Assembly (NCBI GenBank): GCA_965655775.1 | Contig: CBFHHV010000007.1 | Coordinates: forward strand, 1 to 54,035 | Length of the DNA: 54,035 nucleotides | DNA from: Marisimplicoccus sp965655775 | GTDB taxonomy: Bacteria > Bacteroidota > Bacteroidia > Flavobacteriales > Flavobacteriaceae | Direction: 5' to 3' | Notes under the pieces: generated by a model | Database searches by the model: none | The model's input: only the letters and a program-made list of their open reading frames with translations | What the model was told of the DNA's origin: nothing | Part shown: positions 41,260-50,219 of the stretch, in pieces | Position numbering within the stretch: position 1 is the first letter of the stretch | Layout of the letters: each line of letters starts with the position of its first letter | Program-made: the position numbers and the translations under genes

Positions 41260-43710
41260 TCAAATTAACTTAGGGTTAATAACTTTCCGGTTTATAATAG
41301 CATTTGAAATAACATCTTTCATAGAGTCAACATAAATAAATTTAAGTCCTTTCAGATATTTAGGATTAATCTCTTGAATATCTTTTTTATTGTATGAACT
41401 TAAAATAATTTCTTTAATATTTGCTCTTTTTGCTGCAAGAATCTTTTCTTTTATTCCACCCACAGGAAGAACCTTACCTCTTAAAGTAATCTCTCCTGTC
41501 ATAGCAATACTCTTTTTAACTCTTTTTTGAGTAAACAACGACACTAGTGAAGTTAGAATTGTAATACCAGCACTTGGCCCATCTTTAGGAGTGGCTCCCT
41601 CTGGGACATGAATATGAATATTATATTTGGAGTAGTCAAGTTCTTTTTCAATTCCTAATTCATTTTGATTTGACTTTATATATTCCAATGCAATAATTGC
41701 AGACTCTTTCATTATTTTACCTAGATTCCCAGTTATGGATAGATTACCTTTTCCCTCTGATATTGATGATTCAATAAATAATATTTCACCACCAACAGAA
41801 GTCCATGCCAGTCCAGTAACTACACCTGCTACAGTATTATTTTCGTATTTGTCTCTAAAAAACTTTTTTGGACCAAGGACATCTTTTAGAAAATTTTCAT
41901 CTTTTGAATTACTAAGTTTAGAATTAGATACTATATTTTTAGCTCTATTTCTGACTAATTTAGCAATTTGCTTTTCCAGATTACGCACACCAGACTCCCT
42001 AGTATAATCACTGATTATGTCTTTTAAAAGATTAGATGATATTTTAAAGTCATTCAACTTCATACCATGCTCTGTTAACTGTTTTTTGATGAGGAACTTT
42101 GAAGCAATTGATACTTTTTCTTCAGTAGTATAACCAGATACGTTTATTAACTCCATTCTGTCTAAAAGCGCAGGGTGCATAGAAGATAAGCTATTTGCTG
42201 TTGCAATAAACATAACCTTTGATAAATCATATCCTACTTCAAGAAAATTATCATGAAATGAATTATTCTGCTCTGGATCAAGAAGTTCTAAAAGGGCAGA
42301 ACTTGGGTCACCTTGAGCGCCACTTGATATCTTATCTATTTCATCTAAAACAAAAACTGGATTTGATGTACCTGATTTTCGAATACTTTGAATTATTCTT
42401 CCAGGCATTGCTCCAATATAAGTCTTTCTATGACCTCTAATCTCAGCCTCATCTCTAAGGCCTCCTAAAGAAACTCTAACATATTCTCTATTTATAGATT
42501 TTGCTATTGATCTACCTAGTGATGTTTTACCAACACCAGGAGGTCCATATAGACATAGTATTGGGGATTTCATATCACTTCTCAATTTCAATACAGCCAA
42601 ATATTCAATAATTCTTTTTTTAACATCATCCAAGCCAAAGTGATCTCTATCTAATATTTTTTGTGCTTTATCAAGATCGAAATTATCTTCCGAATAATTT
42701 TCCCATGGAAGATCGACTATTAAATCTAGATAATTTCTCTGAACAGAATATTCTGCGACTTGAGAGTTCATTCTTTTCAGCTTAGATAATTCTTTCTCAA
42801 AATGGGATTTAATATCTAGATTCCAATTTTTATCCTTTGACTTATTAAGTAGCTCTTGAATATCTTCTTGATATGAGTTTTCTCCAAGTTCCTCCTGTAT
42901 TGTCTTCATTTGTTGCTGAAGATAGTACTCACGTTGTTGTTGATCCAAGTCATTCCTTACTTTAGACTGGATATCGTTTTTTAGGGCAAGCTTTTCATAT
43001 TCAACATTTAGAAATTTTAAACACTTAAGTGCTCTGTTTTCTATATTTAAACTTGAAAGTAAACCTTGTTTATCTTTTACAGAAATATTCATGTTTGAAC
43101 AAACAAAATTTATTAGAAAAGCAGAACTGTGGATATTTTTAATTGCAAATGAGGCTTCAGAGGGAATATTGGGGTTTTCATTGATAATCTTTAGTGCTAT
43201 ATCTTTAATAGCATCAATTGTCGCTGTAAATTTACTATTTGATTTATTCTGATTCTTATCAGTAATAGAATTAATGGTTGCCTGAATGTAGGGATCTGTT
43301 TTAACTACTGATTTAATTTTAAATCTTTTCTTACCCTGAATTATTACGGTTGTATTACCATCAGGCATTTTTAGGACTCTTAATATTTTTGCTACTGTTC
43401 CTGTGTTGAATATGTCTTCTATTGATGGATTCTCAACCTTAATATCTTTCTGAGCTACTACACCAATTAGTTTATTAGACTTATTAGCATCATTAATAAG
43501 TTTAATTGACTTATCTCTAGCAGCATTTATTGGGATTACAACACCTGGGAATAAGACTGTATTGGTTAAAGGAAGTAAAGGTAAGACCTCTGGTAGATTT
43601 TCTTTTTCTATAGCCTCTTCATCTTCAGGTGTCATAAGTGGGATAAACTCAGATTCCTCTCCTAAATCATCAAATGACATTTTGTCTATATTATTGAATA
43701 TTAAACTCAT
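41260..43710 (-). CDS. lon: ATP-dependent protease Lon
   Basis: AAA+ serine protease for damaged and regulatory proteins. The N-terminal substrate domain (about 40-245), Walker A GPPGVGKT (389-396), Walker B FVLDEIDK (453-460), and the protease domain with catalytic dyad S713 (PKDGPSAG) and K756 (GGIKEK) are all intact. Length 816 is typical. A second ATG at codon 11 is a possible alternative start. With clpC and msrB it forms the protein-quality-control content of the window. No consensus -7 box was found directly upstream. Confidence 0.97.
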   Translation of the reverse strand: MSLIFNNIDKMSFDDLGEESEFIPLMTPEDEEAIEKENLPEVLPLLPLTNTVLFPGVVIPINAARDKSIKLINDANKSNKLIGVVAQKDIKVENPSIEDIFNTGTVAKILRVLKMPDGNTTVIIQGKKRFKIKSVVKTDPYIQATINSITDKNQNKSNSKFTATIDAIKDIALKIINENPNIPSEASFAIKNIHSSAFLINFVCSNMNISVKDKQGLLSSLNIENRALKCLKFLNVEYEKLALKNDIQSKVRNDLDQQQREYYLQQQMKTIQEELGENSYQEDIQELLNKSKDKNWNLDIKSHFEKELSKLKRMNSQVAEYSVQRNYLDLIVDLPWENYSEDNFDLDKAQKILDRDHFGLDDVKKRIIEYLAVLKLRSDMKSPILCLYGPPGVGKTSLGRSIAKSINREYVRVSLGGLRDEAEIRGHRKTYIGAMPGRIIQSIRKSGTSNPVFVLDEIDKISSGAQGDPSSALLELLDPEQNNSFHDNFLEVGYDLSKVMFIATANSLSSMHPALLDRMELINVSGYTTEEKVSIASKFLIKKQLTEHGMKLNDFKISSNLLKDIISDYTRESGVRNLEKQIAKLVRNRAKNIVSNSKLSNSKDENFLKDVLGPKKFFRDKYENNTVAGVVTGLAWTSVGGEILFIESSISEGKGNLSITGNLGKIMKESAIIALEYIKSNQNELGIEKELDYSKYNIHIHVPEGATPKDGPSAGITILTSLVSLFTQKRVKKSIAMTGEITLRGKVLPVGGIKEKILAAKRANIKEIILSSYNKKDIQEINPKYLKGLKFIYVDSMKDVISNAIINRKVINPKLI

Positions 43711-43801
43711 TTATTTTTTTTTAAGCCATTTTGTCATAATATCATAAGAATTGTATGTATTTATATTTACTATACAAATAACACTTAAATATGGTCAAAA
43801 G

Positions 43802-45124
43802 CTATGCCAACTTATTTTTATCAATTCTTGGAACTCTAGTTAATAGAAGAGCACCTATGAAGAAGAAGAACATGAAAATTATTACAGAGAATCTAACTGA
43901 ACCAGTGATCTGAGCAGCAGCAGCATAAAAGATCATGCCAAAAACAATTCCAATTTTTTCTGTAACATCATAAAAACTAAAAAAAGATGTAGTATCCTTT
44001 GTATCAGGAATAAATAATGAATATGTAGCTCTAGCTACTGGTTGAGTACCTCCCATAAGCAACCCAACAAGACCAGCAATCATATAGAACTGAATAGGTG
44101 TCTTTATAAAATATGCATATAGGCAAACTGCTCCCCACAGAAATATTGCAAAGGTTAAGACTAAAATGTTACCATATTTCTGTGCCATTTTTGTAAAAAA
44201 ATATGCTCCTCCAATGGCAACAATCTGGATAAGTAAGATGCTTATAATAAGACCTGATGTTTGTTCAGATGAACTAGCCCATTCAATCTCACTTACACCA
44301 AAATAAGATGCAATGTAGAGTACTGTCTGTAATGAAAAAGAAAAGATAAAAAATGCTAATAAGAATCTGGTAAATCTCTTACTAGTTCTAATAAATTTAT
44401 AAACTCCCTTTAATTCTTTAAAGCCATTCCAAATAATATTTTTTGGAACTTTAACACCTTTGTTTCCAGTTGGCAAATGATAGAAGGAATATTGACTAAA
44501 TGAAAGCCACCATATACCGACTATTGCAAATGAAGATTTCATTGCAGCTATTTCAGATTCAAATCCAAAAGTTTCATATAAATTAATCATAATAAGATTA
44601 ATCAATAAAAGTATTACACTACCAATGTAACCCATTGTATAACCTTTAGCACTTACCTTGTTGGTTTGATTCGGATAGGTTATATCTGTTAGATATGAAT
44701 TATAGTAAACTAGGCTTCCCCAAAATCCAATTAGGCCTAGTGTATAGAAAAGTAGACTAATCTCTATTGTTTTTAGTTCAAACCAGTATAAACCAATACA
44801 TGAGAGAGAACCCATATAAACAAAAAACTTCATAAATATTTTTTTATTCCCAATAAAGTCAGCTATTCCGCTTAATAGAGGAGATAAAAATGCAATTAAC
44901 AAGAAAGAGATTGCAGATACAGAGCTTATCAGTGTATCTTTATTAATATCAAGATTTAGTATTTCAACCGAGTTTGTTTGAGAAAAAACATACTGTGAAT
45001 AATAAATTGGGAATATCGCAGATGAAATAACTAAGGAGTATACTGAGTTTGCCCAATCATATAAAGCCCAGGCTCCAATTAGTTTTTTACTGCCTTTTGG
45101 ATGATTGGTTTTTTTATTAGACAT
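43802..45124 (-). CDS. MFS transporter, UMF1 (Atg22-like) family
   Basis: 440-residue integral membrane protein with about 12 hydrophobic segments and a basic N-terminus (SNKKTNHPKGSKK). The start of the first helix, AWALYDWANSVYSLVI (about 18-33), is the hallmark of the UMF1/Atg22-like group of the major facilitator superfamily; the second half has GLLMGGTQPVARATYS, another family motif. In yeast Atg22 exports amino acids from the vacuole; bacterial substrates are unknown. It is monocistronic and divergent from msrB. Confidence 0.88.
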   Translation of the reverse strand: MSNKKTNHPKGSKKLIGAWALYDWANSVYSLVISSAIFPIYYSQYVFSQTNSVEILNLDINKDTLISSVSAISFLLIAFLSPLLSGIADFIGNKKIFMKFFVYMGSLSCIGLYWFELKTIEISLLFYTLGLIGFWGSLVYYNSYLTDITYPNQTNKVSAKGYTMGYIGSVILLLINLIMINLYETFGFESEIAAMKSSFAIVGIWWLSFSQYSFYHLPTGNKGVKVPKNIIWNGFKELKGVYKFIRTSKRFTRFLLAFFIFSFSLQTVLYIASYFGVSEIEWASSSEQTSGLIISILLIQIVAIGGAYFFTKMAQKYGNILVLTFAIFLWGAVCLYAYFIKTPIQFYMIAGLVGLLMGGTQPVARATYSLFIPDTKDTTSFFSFYDVTEKIGIVFGMIFYAAAAQITGSVRFSVIIFMFFFFIGALLLTRVPRIDKNKLA

Positions 45125-45169
45125 AAATTTAAATGATTCCCAAATTAAGCAAATAAATCAAAAGATATA

Positions 45170-45177
45170 TATATTTG
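45170..45177 (+). promoter_or_regulatory. -7 box of msrB-lpdA
   Basis: TATATTTG (exact TAnnTTTG), 12 bases before the msrB ATG; predicted leader about 8 bases. No TTG upstream at normal spacing; the preceding sequence is an alternating TA tract. Confidence 0.5.
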
Positions 45178-45189
45178 TCAAAAAAATAG

Positions 45190-45681
45190 ATGTACAACAA
45201 AATACACTTATTTAGTGTTCTGATTTTTAGTCTTTCGATGCTAAATTGTCAAACAAACACAAAATATGAAGAAAAAAAAATAACTTATAAGGTGAGTAAA
45301 ACAGACAAAGAATGGAGAGAAGAATTATCTCCTGAAGAATATGATATTCTAAGAAATAAGGGAACAGAAAGACCACACACTGGTATATACAACATGCACT
45401 TTGAAGAAGGCGTGTACGTTTGTAAAGGTTGTGGACAGGCACTTTTCAAAAGTGATAATAAATTTATGTCTGACTGTGGTTGGCCAAGTTACGAGAGTGC
45501 ACTACCAGGTGCTATAACCTACAAAAAAGATACTAGCTTAGGTATGATTAGAACAGAAATCATATGTTCTAATTGTGGAGGACATCAAGGCCATGTATTC
45601 GATGATGGTCCAACATCGACAGGTAAGAGGTATTGTGTAAATTCTGCAAGTATAAATTTTATAAATAATAAAAATGAGTAA
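45190..45681 (+). CDS. msrB: Peptide-methionine (R)-S-oxide reductase, exported
   Basis: Reduces methionine-R-sulfoxide in proteins. Zinc cysteines C78/C81 (CKGCG) and C126/C129 (CSNCG), catalytic C149 (RYCVNSASINF), and a further cysteine C96 (DCGWPSY) that may resolve the sulfenate. The N-terminus is hydrophobic and ends LNC (C20), a likely lipoprotein signal, so it probably repairs envelope proteins. Length 163. It overlaps lpdA by 8 bases (ATGAGTAA). Confidence 0.93.
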   Translation: MYNKIHLFSVLIFSLSMLNCQTNTKYEEKKITYKVSKTDKEWREELSPEEYDILRNKGTERPHTGIYNMHFEEGVYVCKGCGQALFKSDNKFMSDCGWPSYESALPGAITYKKDTSLGMIRTEIICSNCGGHQGHVFDDGPTSTGKRYCVNSASINFINNKNE

Positions 45682-47065
45682 GAAATATGACTTAATTGTT
45701 CTGGGAAGTGGACCTGGAGGATATGTAACAGCTATAAGAGCATCTCAATTAGGACTAAAAACTGCAATAGTAGAAAAGGAAAGTCTTGGAGGAGTTTGTT
45801 TGAATTGGGGATGTATTCCTACGAAAGCTTTACTTAAATCTGCACAAGTTTTTGAATATTTAAAGAAAGCTGATACTTATGGCTTAAAAATAAAGGATTT
45901 TGATAAAGATTTTGATGCAGTAGTAAAGAGAAGTAGAGATGTAGCTGATGGTATGAGTAAGGGTGTTAATTTTTTAATGAAAAAAAATAAAATTGAGGTT
46001 ATAAATGGCTATGGTAAAATTAAACCAAACAAAGTTGTCTCTGTAGAAATAAATGGAGCTGAGGAAGATTTTGAAGCTGATAATATTATTATTGCAACGG
46101 GCGGCAGATCAAGAGTTATCGATTCAATTCCCCAAGATGGTAAAAAAATTATAGGTTACAGGGAAGCGATGACATTAAAAAAACAACCAAAAAAAATGAT
46201 TATTGTTGGATCAGGCGCAATTGGAATTGAGTTTGCCTATTTCTATAACTCAATGGGAACTGAGGTACAAATCATAGAATATATGGATAGAATTTTACCT
46301 GTTGAAGATAAAGATATATCTAATCAACTAAACAAAACTTTTAAAAAATCAGGAATTAATATTTTAACCAACTCAGAAGTTATATCGTCTGACATAAAAG
46401 GTAAGGGTGTTAAGGTTAAAGTTAAATCTGATGGTCAAATATCCGAATATGACGCTGATATTGTGCTTTCAGCTGTAGGCTACAAAAGTAATATTGAAAA
46501 TATTGGTCTAGAAGATGTTGGAATTGCTGTTGATAAAGACAAGATAATTGTTGATGAATTCTACAAAACTAATATCCCTGGGTATTTTGCGATTGGAGAT
46601 GTAACTTCAGGTCAAGCCCTTGCTCATGTAGCATCTGCTGAGGGAATTTTATGTGTAGAAAAAATAGCTAATCATGATGTTGAGCCTATTGATTATGAAA
46701 ATATACCAGGGTGTACATACTGTACCCCCGAAGTAGCATCAGTGGGATTAACTGAAGAAATGGCTTTAGGAAAAGGTTATGAAATAAAAGTAGGTAAGTT
46801 TCCTTTTTCTGCCTCTGGTAAAGCACAAGCCTCAGGTCATTCTGATGGGTTTGTAAAAGTAATTTTTGATGAAAAATATGGTGAGTGGCTTGGTTGCCAT
46901 ATGATTGGAGCTGGAGTAACTGATATGATAGCTGAAGCAGTTCTTGGAAGGAAGCTTGAGACTACAGGAAAGGAAATTCTTAATGCAGTTCACCCTCACC
47001 CAACCATGAGTGAAGCTTTAATGGAAGCAGTTGCTGACGCTTATGATGAAGTTATTCATCTTTAA
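45674..47065 (+). CDS. lpdA: Dihydrolipoyl dehydrogenase
   Basis: E3 flavoprotein of 2-oxoacid dehydrogenases and the glycine cleavage system. FAD-binding GSGPGGYVTA (11-20), redox disulfide C42/C47 (GGVCLNWGC), NAD-binding GSGAIGIEFA (about 178-187), and the C-terminal catalytic H442 with E447 (HPHPTMSE). Length 463 is standard. It is coupled to msrB by an 8-base overlap. It can serve GcvT's pathway encoded elsewhere in the window. Its 3' end overlaps convergent aroQ by 14 bases. Confidence 0.96.
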   Translation: MSKKYDLIVLGSGPGGYVTAIRASQLGLKTAIVEKESLGGVCLNWGCIPTKALLKSAQVFEYLKKADTYGLKIKDFDKDFDAVVKRSRDVADGMSKGVNFLMKKNKIEVINGYGKIKPNKVVSVEINGAEEDFEADNIIIATGGRSRVIDSIPQDGKKIIGYREAMTLKKQPKKMIIVGSGAIGIEFAYFYNSMGTEVQIIEYMDRILPVEDKDISNQLNKTFKKSGINILTNSEVISSDIKGKGVKVKVKSDGQISEYDADIVLSAVGYKSNIENIGLEDVGIAVDKDKIIVDEFYKTNIPGYFAIGDVTSGQALAHVASAEGILCVEKIANHDVEPIDYENIPGCTYCTPEVASVGLTEEMALGKGYEIKVGKFPFSASGKAQASGHSDGFVKVIFDEKYGEWLGCHMIGAGVTDMIAEAVLGRKLETTGKEILNAVHPHPTMSEALMEAVADAYDEVIHL

Positions 47066-47471
47066 TGATACTATCAATAGCTAATCTATAACTATTCAAT
47101 CCAAAACCAATTATTATTCCATCTACAACTGGTGAGAGATATGAATTATGTCTAAATTCTTCTCTGGAAAAAGTATTTGAAATATGTACTTCAATAACTT
47201 TACAGTCAATTGACTTGACGGCATCTGCAATTCCAACTGATGTATGGGTATATGCAGCAGCATTTAATATAATACCATCAGAATTTTTGGACCTTTGAAT
47301 AAAGTTAATTATTTCACCCTCAACATTTGACTGAAAATAATCAATTTCAATCTCTTTAAACAAAGACTTAAGTGAATCTAAAAATGACTCAAAATTTAGA
47401 CTTCCATAGATATCAGTTTCTCTTGTTCCAAGAAGATTAAGGTTTGGACCATTAATTATTGTTATTTTCAT
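47052..47471 (-). CDS. aroQ: Type II 3-dehydroquinate dehydratase
   Basis: Dodecameric shikimate-pathway enzyme dehydrating 3-dehydroquinate. IINGPNLNLLGTRE (5-18) with R17, active-site Y22 (DIYG), the substrate-binding LNAAAYTHTS segment (about 74-83) and VHISN (about 100-104) are as expected. Length 139 is normal. It is monocistronic, convergent with lpdA and divergent from xerD; the -7 region has only a near match (TACCTTTA). Confidence 0.95.
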   Translation of the reverse strand: MKITIINGPNLNLLGTRETDIYGSLNFESFLDSLKSLFKEIEIDYFQSNVEGEIINFIQRSKNSDGIILNAAAYTHTSVGIADAVKSIDCKVIEVHISNTFSREEFRHNSYLSPVVDGIIIGFGLNSYRLAIDSIIKDE

Positions 47472-47512
47472 ATATTATAAAGGTAATGCTTAAAGACTAA
47501 TTAAAAAATTAA

Positions 47513-48406
47513 ATGGATTGGGACTCTAGCTTTGAGAATTTTAAAAACTATCTAAAATTAGAAAGAGGACTTGGTATTAACTCAATTAAAAGTTATGAAT
47601 ATGATCTAAACTTATTTAAAAACTTTATTGTATCTAATAAAATTTCAGAAACACCCATTAGTTGTAAACCTGATACTCTAAAAGATTATCTATATAACAA
47701 TTTATCAAATAAAAAATCTAGGAGTCAAGCAAGAGGTATCTCGGCTTTAAAAAGCTATTTTAACTATCTTATTTTTGAGGGGCATATTCAAAAATCTCCT
47801 ATATCAGATATTGAATCGCCTAAACTTGAGAAGAAGCTTCCAGAGGTATTAACTGAAACTGAAATTAAAAAATTAATCGAGTCATATGATGTGAATGATA
47901 ATTTTGGTCAAAGGAATAGGACAATAATTGAGGTTCTTTATGGAACAGGAATAAGGGTAAGTGAACTTATCAACTTAAAATTATCAAATATTTTCTTTAA
48001 GGAAAACATTATGAAAATTACAGGAAAAGGGAATAAAGAAAGGTTTGTTCCCATAGGCAATATAGCATCAAGTGAAATAAAAGTATACTTAAAAATTAGA
48101 AATAAAAATATCATAGACTCTAAATTCTCAGACATAGTCTTTTTAAATAGATATGGAAGAGGTTTAACGAGGTCTATGATATTCAAGATAATAAGTGATA
48201 GTTATAAAAGGGTTGGTTTAGATAAGAAAATAAGCCCTCATACATTAAGGCATTCTTTTGCGACTCATTTATTAAAAAATGGAGCTGATTTAAGAACAAT
48301 ACAACTTATACTTGGACACGAAAGCATAACAACCACAGAGATATATACACATTTGGACACTAATCACTTGGAGGATGTTCTTAAAAAGTTTCATCCTAGG
48401 AAATAG
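47513..48406 (+). CDS. xerD: Site-specific tyrosine recombinase XerD-type
   Basis: Tyrosine recombinase that resolves chromosome dimers at dif. N-terminal SAM-like core-binding domain (about 5-90), catalytic domain with R148 (GTGIRVSEL), K172, H243/R246 (HTLRHSFATH), H269 (LGHES) and nucleophile Y278. Length 297 and the housekeeping context (no integrase-type insertion site, no flanking tRNA) point to the chromosomal Xer enzyme rather than a phage integrase. Whether it is XerC or XerD cannot be decided with certainty. Confidence 0.92.
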   Translation: MDWDSSFENFKNYLKLERGLGINSIKSYEYDLNLFKNFIVSNKISETPISCKPDTLKDYLYNNLSNKKSRSQARGISALKSYFNYLIFEGHIQKSPISDIESPKLEKKLPEVLTETEIKKLIESYDVNDNFGQRNRTIIEVLYGTGIRVSELINLKLSNIFFKENIMKITGKGNKERFVPIGNIASSEIKVYLKIRNKNIIDSKFSDIVFLNRYGRGLTRSMIFKIISDSYKRVGLDKKISPHTLRHSFATHLLKNGADLRTIQLILGHESITTTEIYTHLDTNHLEDVLKKFHPRK

Positions 48407-48407
48407 A

Positions 48408-50201
48408 TTATTCTAAATTAAAATTAAGTGCACAATCAATTAAGGCAAGGTGTGAATATGCTTGAGGAAAATTACCTAATAATCTTTTTGATTTAAAATC
48501 CAGATCCTCACTATATAAACCTAGATGATTACTGTATTTTAATATCTTCTCAAAATATTTTTTTGATTTCTCTTTCTCACCAATTTTATATAAACTGTTT
48601 ATATACCAGAAAGAACAAACAGTAAAAGATGAGGAAGGAAGACCAAAATCATCTTTATTTTTATATCTGAATAAAAGCCCATCATTCATTAAATCTTTTT
48701 CAATTGCTTTAACAGTCTTTATGTATTTTGAATTATTAGGCTTTATAAAATCAAATGACTCCATAAGAAGTAATGATGCATCTAGGCTATCAGAACCATA
48801 AGATTGAGTAAAAGCACAAAGTTTTTTATTCCATCCATTCTCTAATATGTCAGTATAAATTTCTTTTCTTATTATTTTCCATTTCTTAATATTTGAGGAC
48901 TTATTTAATAGCATTGAAATCTTAATAGCTCTATCGATTGCAACCCAACTCAATAATTTAGAAAAAGTAAAATGTTTAGCTTCATTTCTAAATTCCCAAA
49001 TTCCTTTATCGGGTAGTTTCCAGTTATTTTTTACTATCCACACAATTGATTTGACAATTGACCACAATTCCTCGTGCTCATCCTTCTCTGTTGGAAATTT
49101 TTCAATTTGATAATGAATAGCATCCATAAGAATTCCATAAATATCATTTTGTTTTTGATTGTATGCTGCATTTCCAATTCTAACAGGTGATGAATCTAAA
49201 TAACCTGAGAAGTGGTCTAGAGTCTTTTCATCAAGTATTTTTTCACCATTGATTCCATACATTATCTGAAGTTTTTCATTTTTATCTGGAATAATGTTAA
49301 TTATAAATTTTATAAAGTTCTTTACAATATTTTTATGTCCTAATTTTGCAACTACTTTAATTACCATAGAGGCATCTCTTATCCAGCAAAAACGATAATC
49401 CCAGTTTCTTTCCTCGCCTATTGTCTCAGGCAATGAGGTTGTTACAGCAGCAAGAACTGCACCAGTTTTTTGATATGTTAGTAACTTTAAGGTTAATGCA
49501 CTCCTTAATATTTCATTATTATACTTTTTAAAATTCGGAGTTTTATTTATCCAATTAGTCCAGTAATGTTTTGTCTGATTGAATTCTGATAATATTTCTT
49601 TAAATTCAGGATTGATTAACTTTTCATAATAAGAAATCTTAAAAAATAAATCTGACTCTAATTCAATAACATCATTATTAATAATTGCATTTAAGTTAGC
49701 ATTTGAATATAAATAAAGTGTTTCATAATTTTCATTTTCAGAGATGCTGACAATGAAATTATCTTTAACATATGATTTAGTATTACCCATCGAATAGTCT
49801 AGTTTTGGATCATACACTATTCTTATTTTTGGGTTACCTTTAATATGCTTAATAATTCTGTTAATTTCTGGTGGAGAGTAATAACTCTTCTTTTTATTTT
49901 GATACCTTGGCATATAATCAATTATATAAAATTCATCATAGCCATTATTAAAACTGGTCTTTAAAATACATGTGTTTTTGAAATATTCTTGATTTACATT
50001 AAAGGTTCCTTCTGTTTCAACCTTAAAAAAACCACCAATACTGTTATCAATTATTTTTGCAAAGATAGATGGAGAATCAAATTTTGGTAGACAACACCAA
50101 TCTATTGAAGAATCCTTATAAATAAGCGCTGATGATTGACAATTTCCTATTATTCCGTAATTAAGGTTGTGTCTATATCCATAAGAATCTTTTATTTCCA
50201 T
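48408..50201 (-). CDS. Glycoside hydrolase family 15 protein (glucoamylase/trehalase-like)
   Basis: 597-residue (alpha/alpha)6-barrel hydrolase. N-terminal YGIIGNCQSSALIYKD and SIDWCCLPKFDSPSIF, central EERNWDYRFCWIRDAS, GIWEFR with the probable general-acid glutamate, and C-terminal GNFPQAYSHLALI are the GH15 trehalase/glucoamylase signatures. No signal peptide, so it is cytoplasmic. It is head-to-head with the trehalose synthase/phosphatase gene, which suggests trehalose or glucan breakdown coordinated with trehalose synthesis. The start codons lie 18 bases apart, so its promoter must lie inside the neighbouring coding sequence. Confidence 0.9.
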   Translation of the reverse strand: MEIKDSYGYRHNLNYGIIGNCQSSALIYKDSSIDWCCLPKFDSPSIFAKIIDNSIGGFFKVETEGTFNVNQEYFKNTCILKTSFNNGYDEFYIIDYMPRYQNKKKSYYSPPEINRIIKHIKGNPKIRIVYDPKLDYSMGNTKSYVKDNFIVSISENENYETLYLYSNANLNAIINNDVIELESDLFFKISYYEKLINPEFKEILSEFNQTKHYWTNWINKTPNFKKYNNEILRSALTLKLLTYQKTGAVLAAVTTSLPETIGEERNWDYRFCWIRDASMVIKVVAKLGHKNIVKNFIKFIINIIPDKNEKLQIMYGINGEKILDEKTLDHFSGYLDSSPVRIGNAAYNQKQNDIYGILMDAIHYQIEKFPTEKDEHEELWSIVKSIVWIVKNNWKLPDKGIWEFRNEAKHFTFSKLLSWVAIDRAIKISMLLNKSSNIKKWKIIRKEIYTDILENGWNKKLCAFTQSYGSDSLDASLLLMESFDFIKPNNSKYIKTVKAIEKDLMNDGLLFRYKNKDDFGLPSSSFTVCSFWYINSLYKIGEKEKSKKYFEKILKYSNHLGLYSEDLDFKSKRLLGNFPQAYSHLALIDCALNFNLE

Positions 50202-50219
50202 ATTTTAGAGTTTAATTTA

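Noticed and set aside
47513..48406. Tyrosine recombinase as an integrase marking a mobile element
   Set aside because: No attachment repeats, no tRNA target and only housekeeping genes on both sides; length and motifs fit chromosomal Xer.
50136..50219. N-terminal extension of the trehalose synthase gene
   Set aside because: It is antisense to the GH15 start and encodes residues unlike any OtsA N-terminus; the TTG at 50220 gives the normal beginning.
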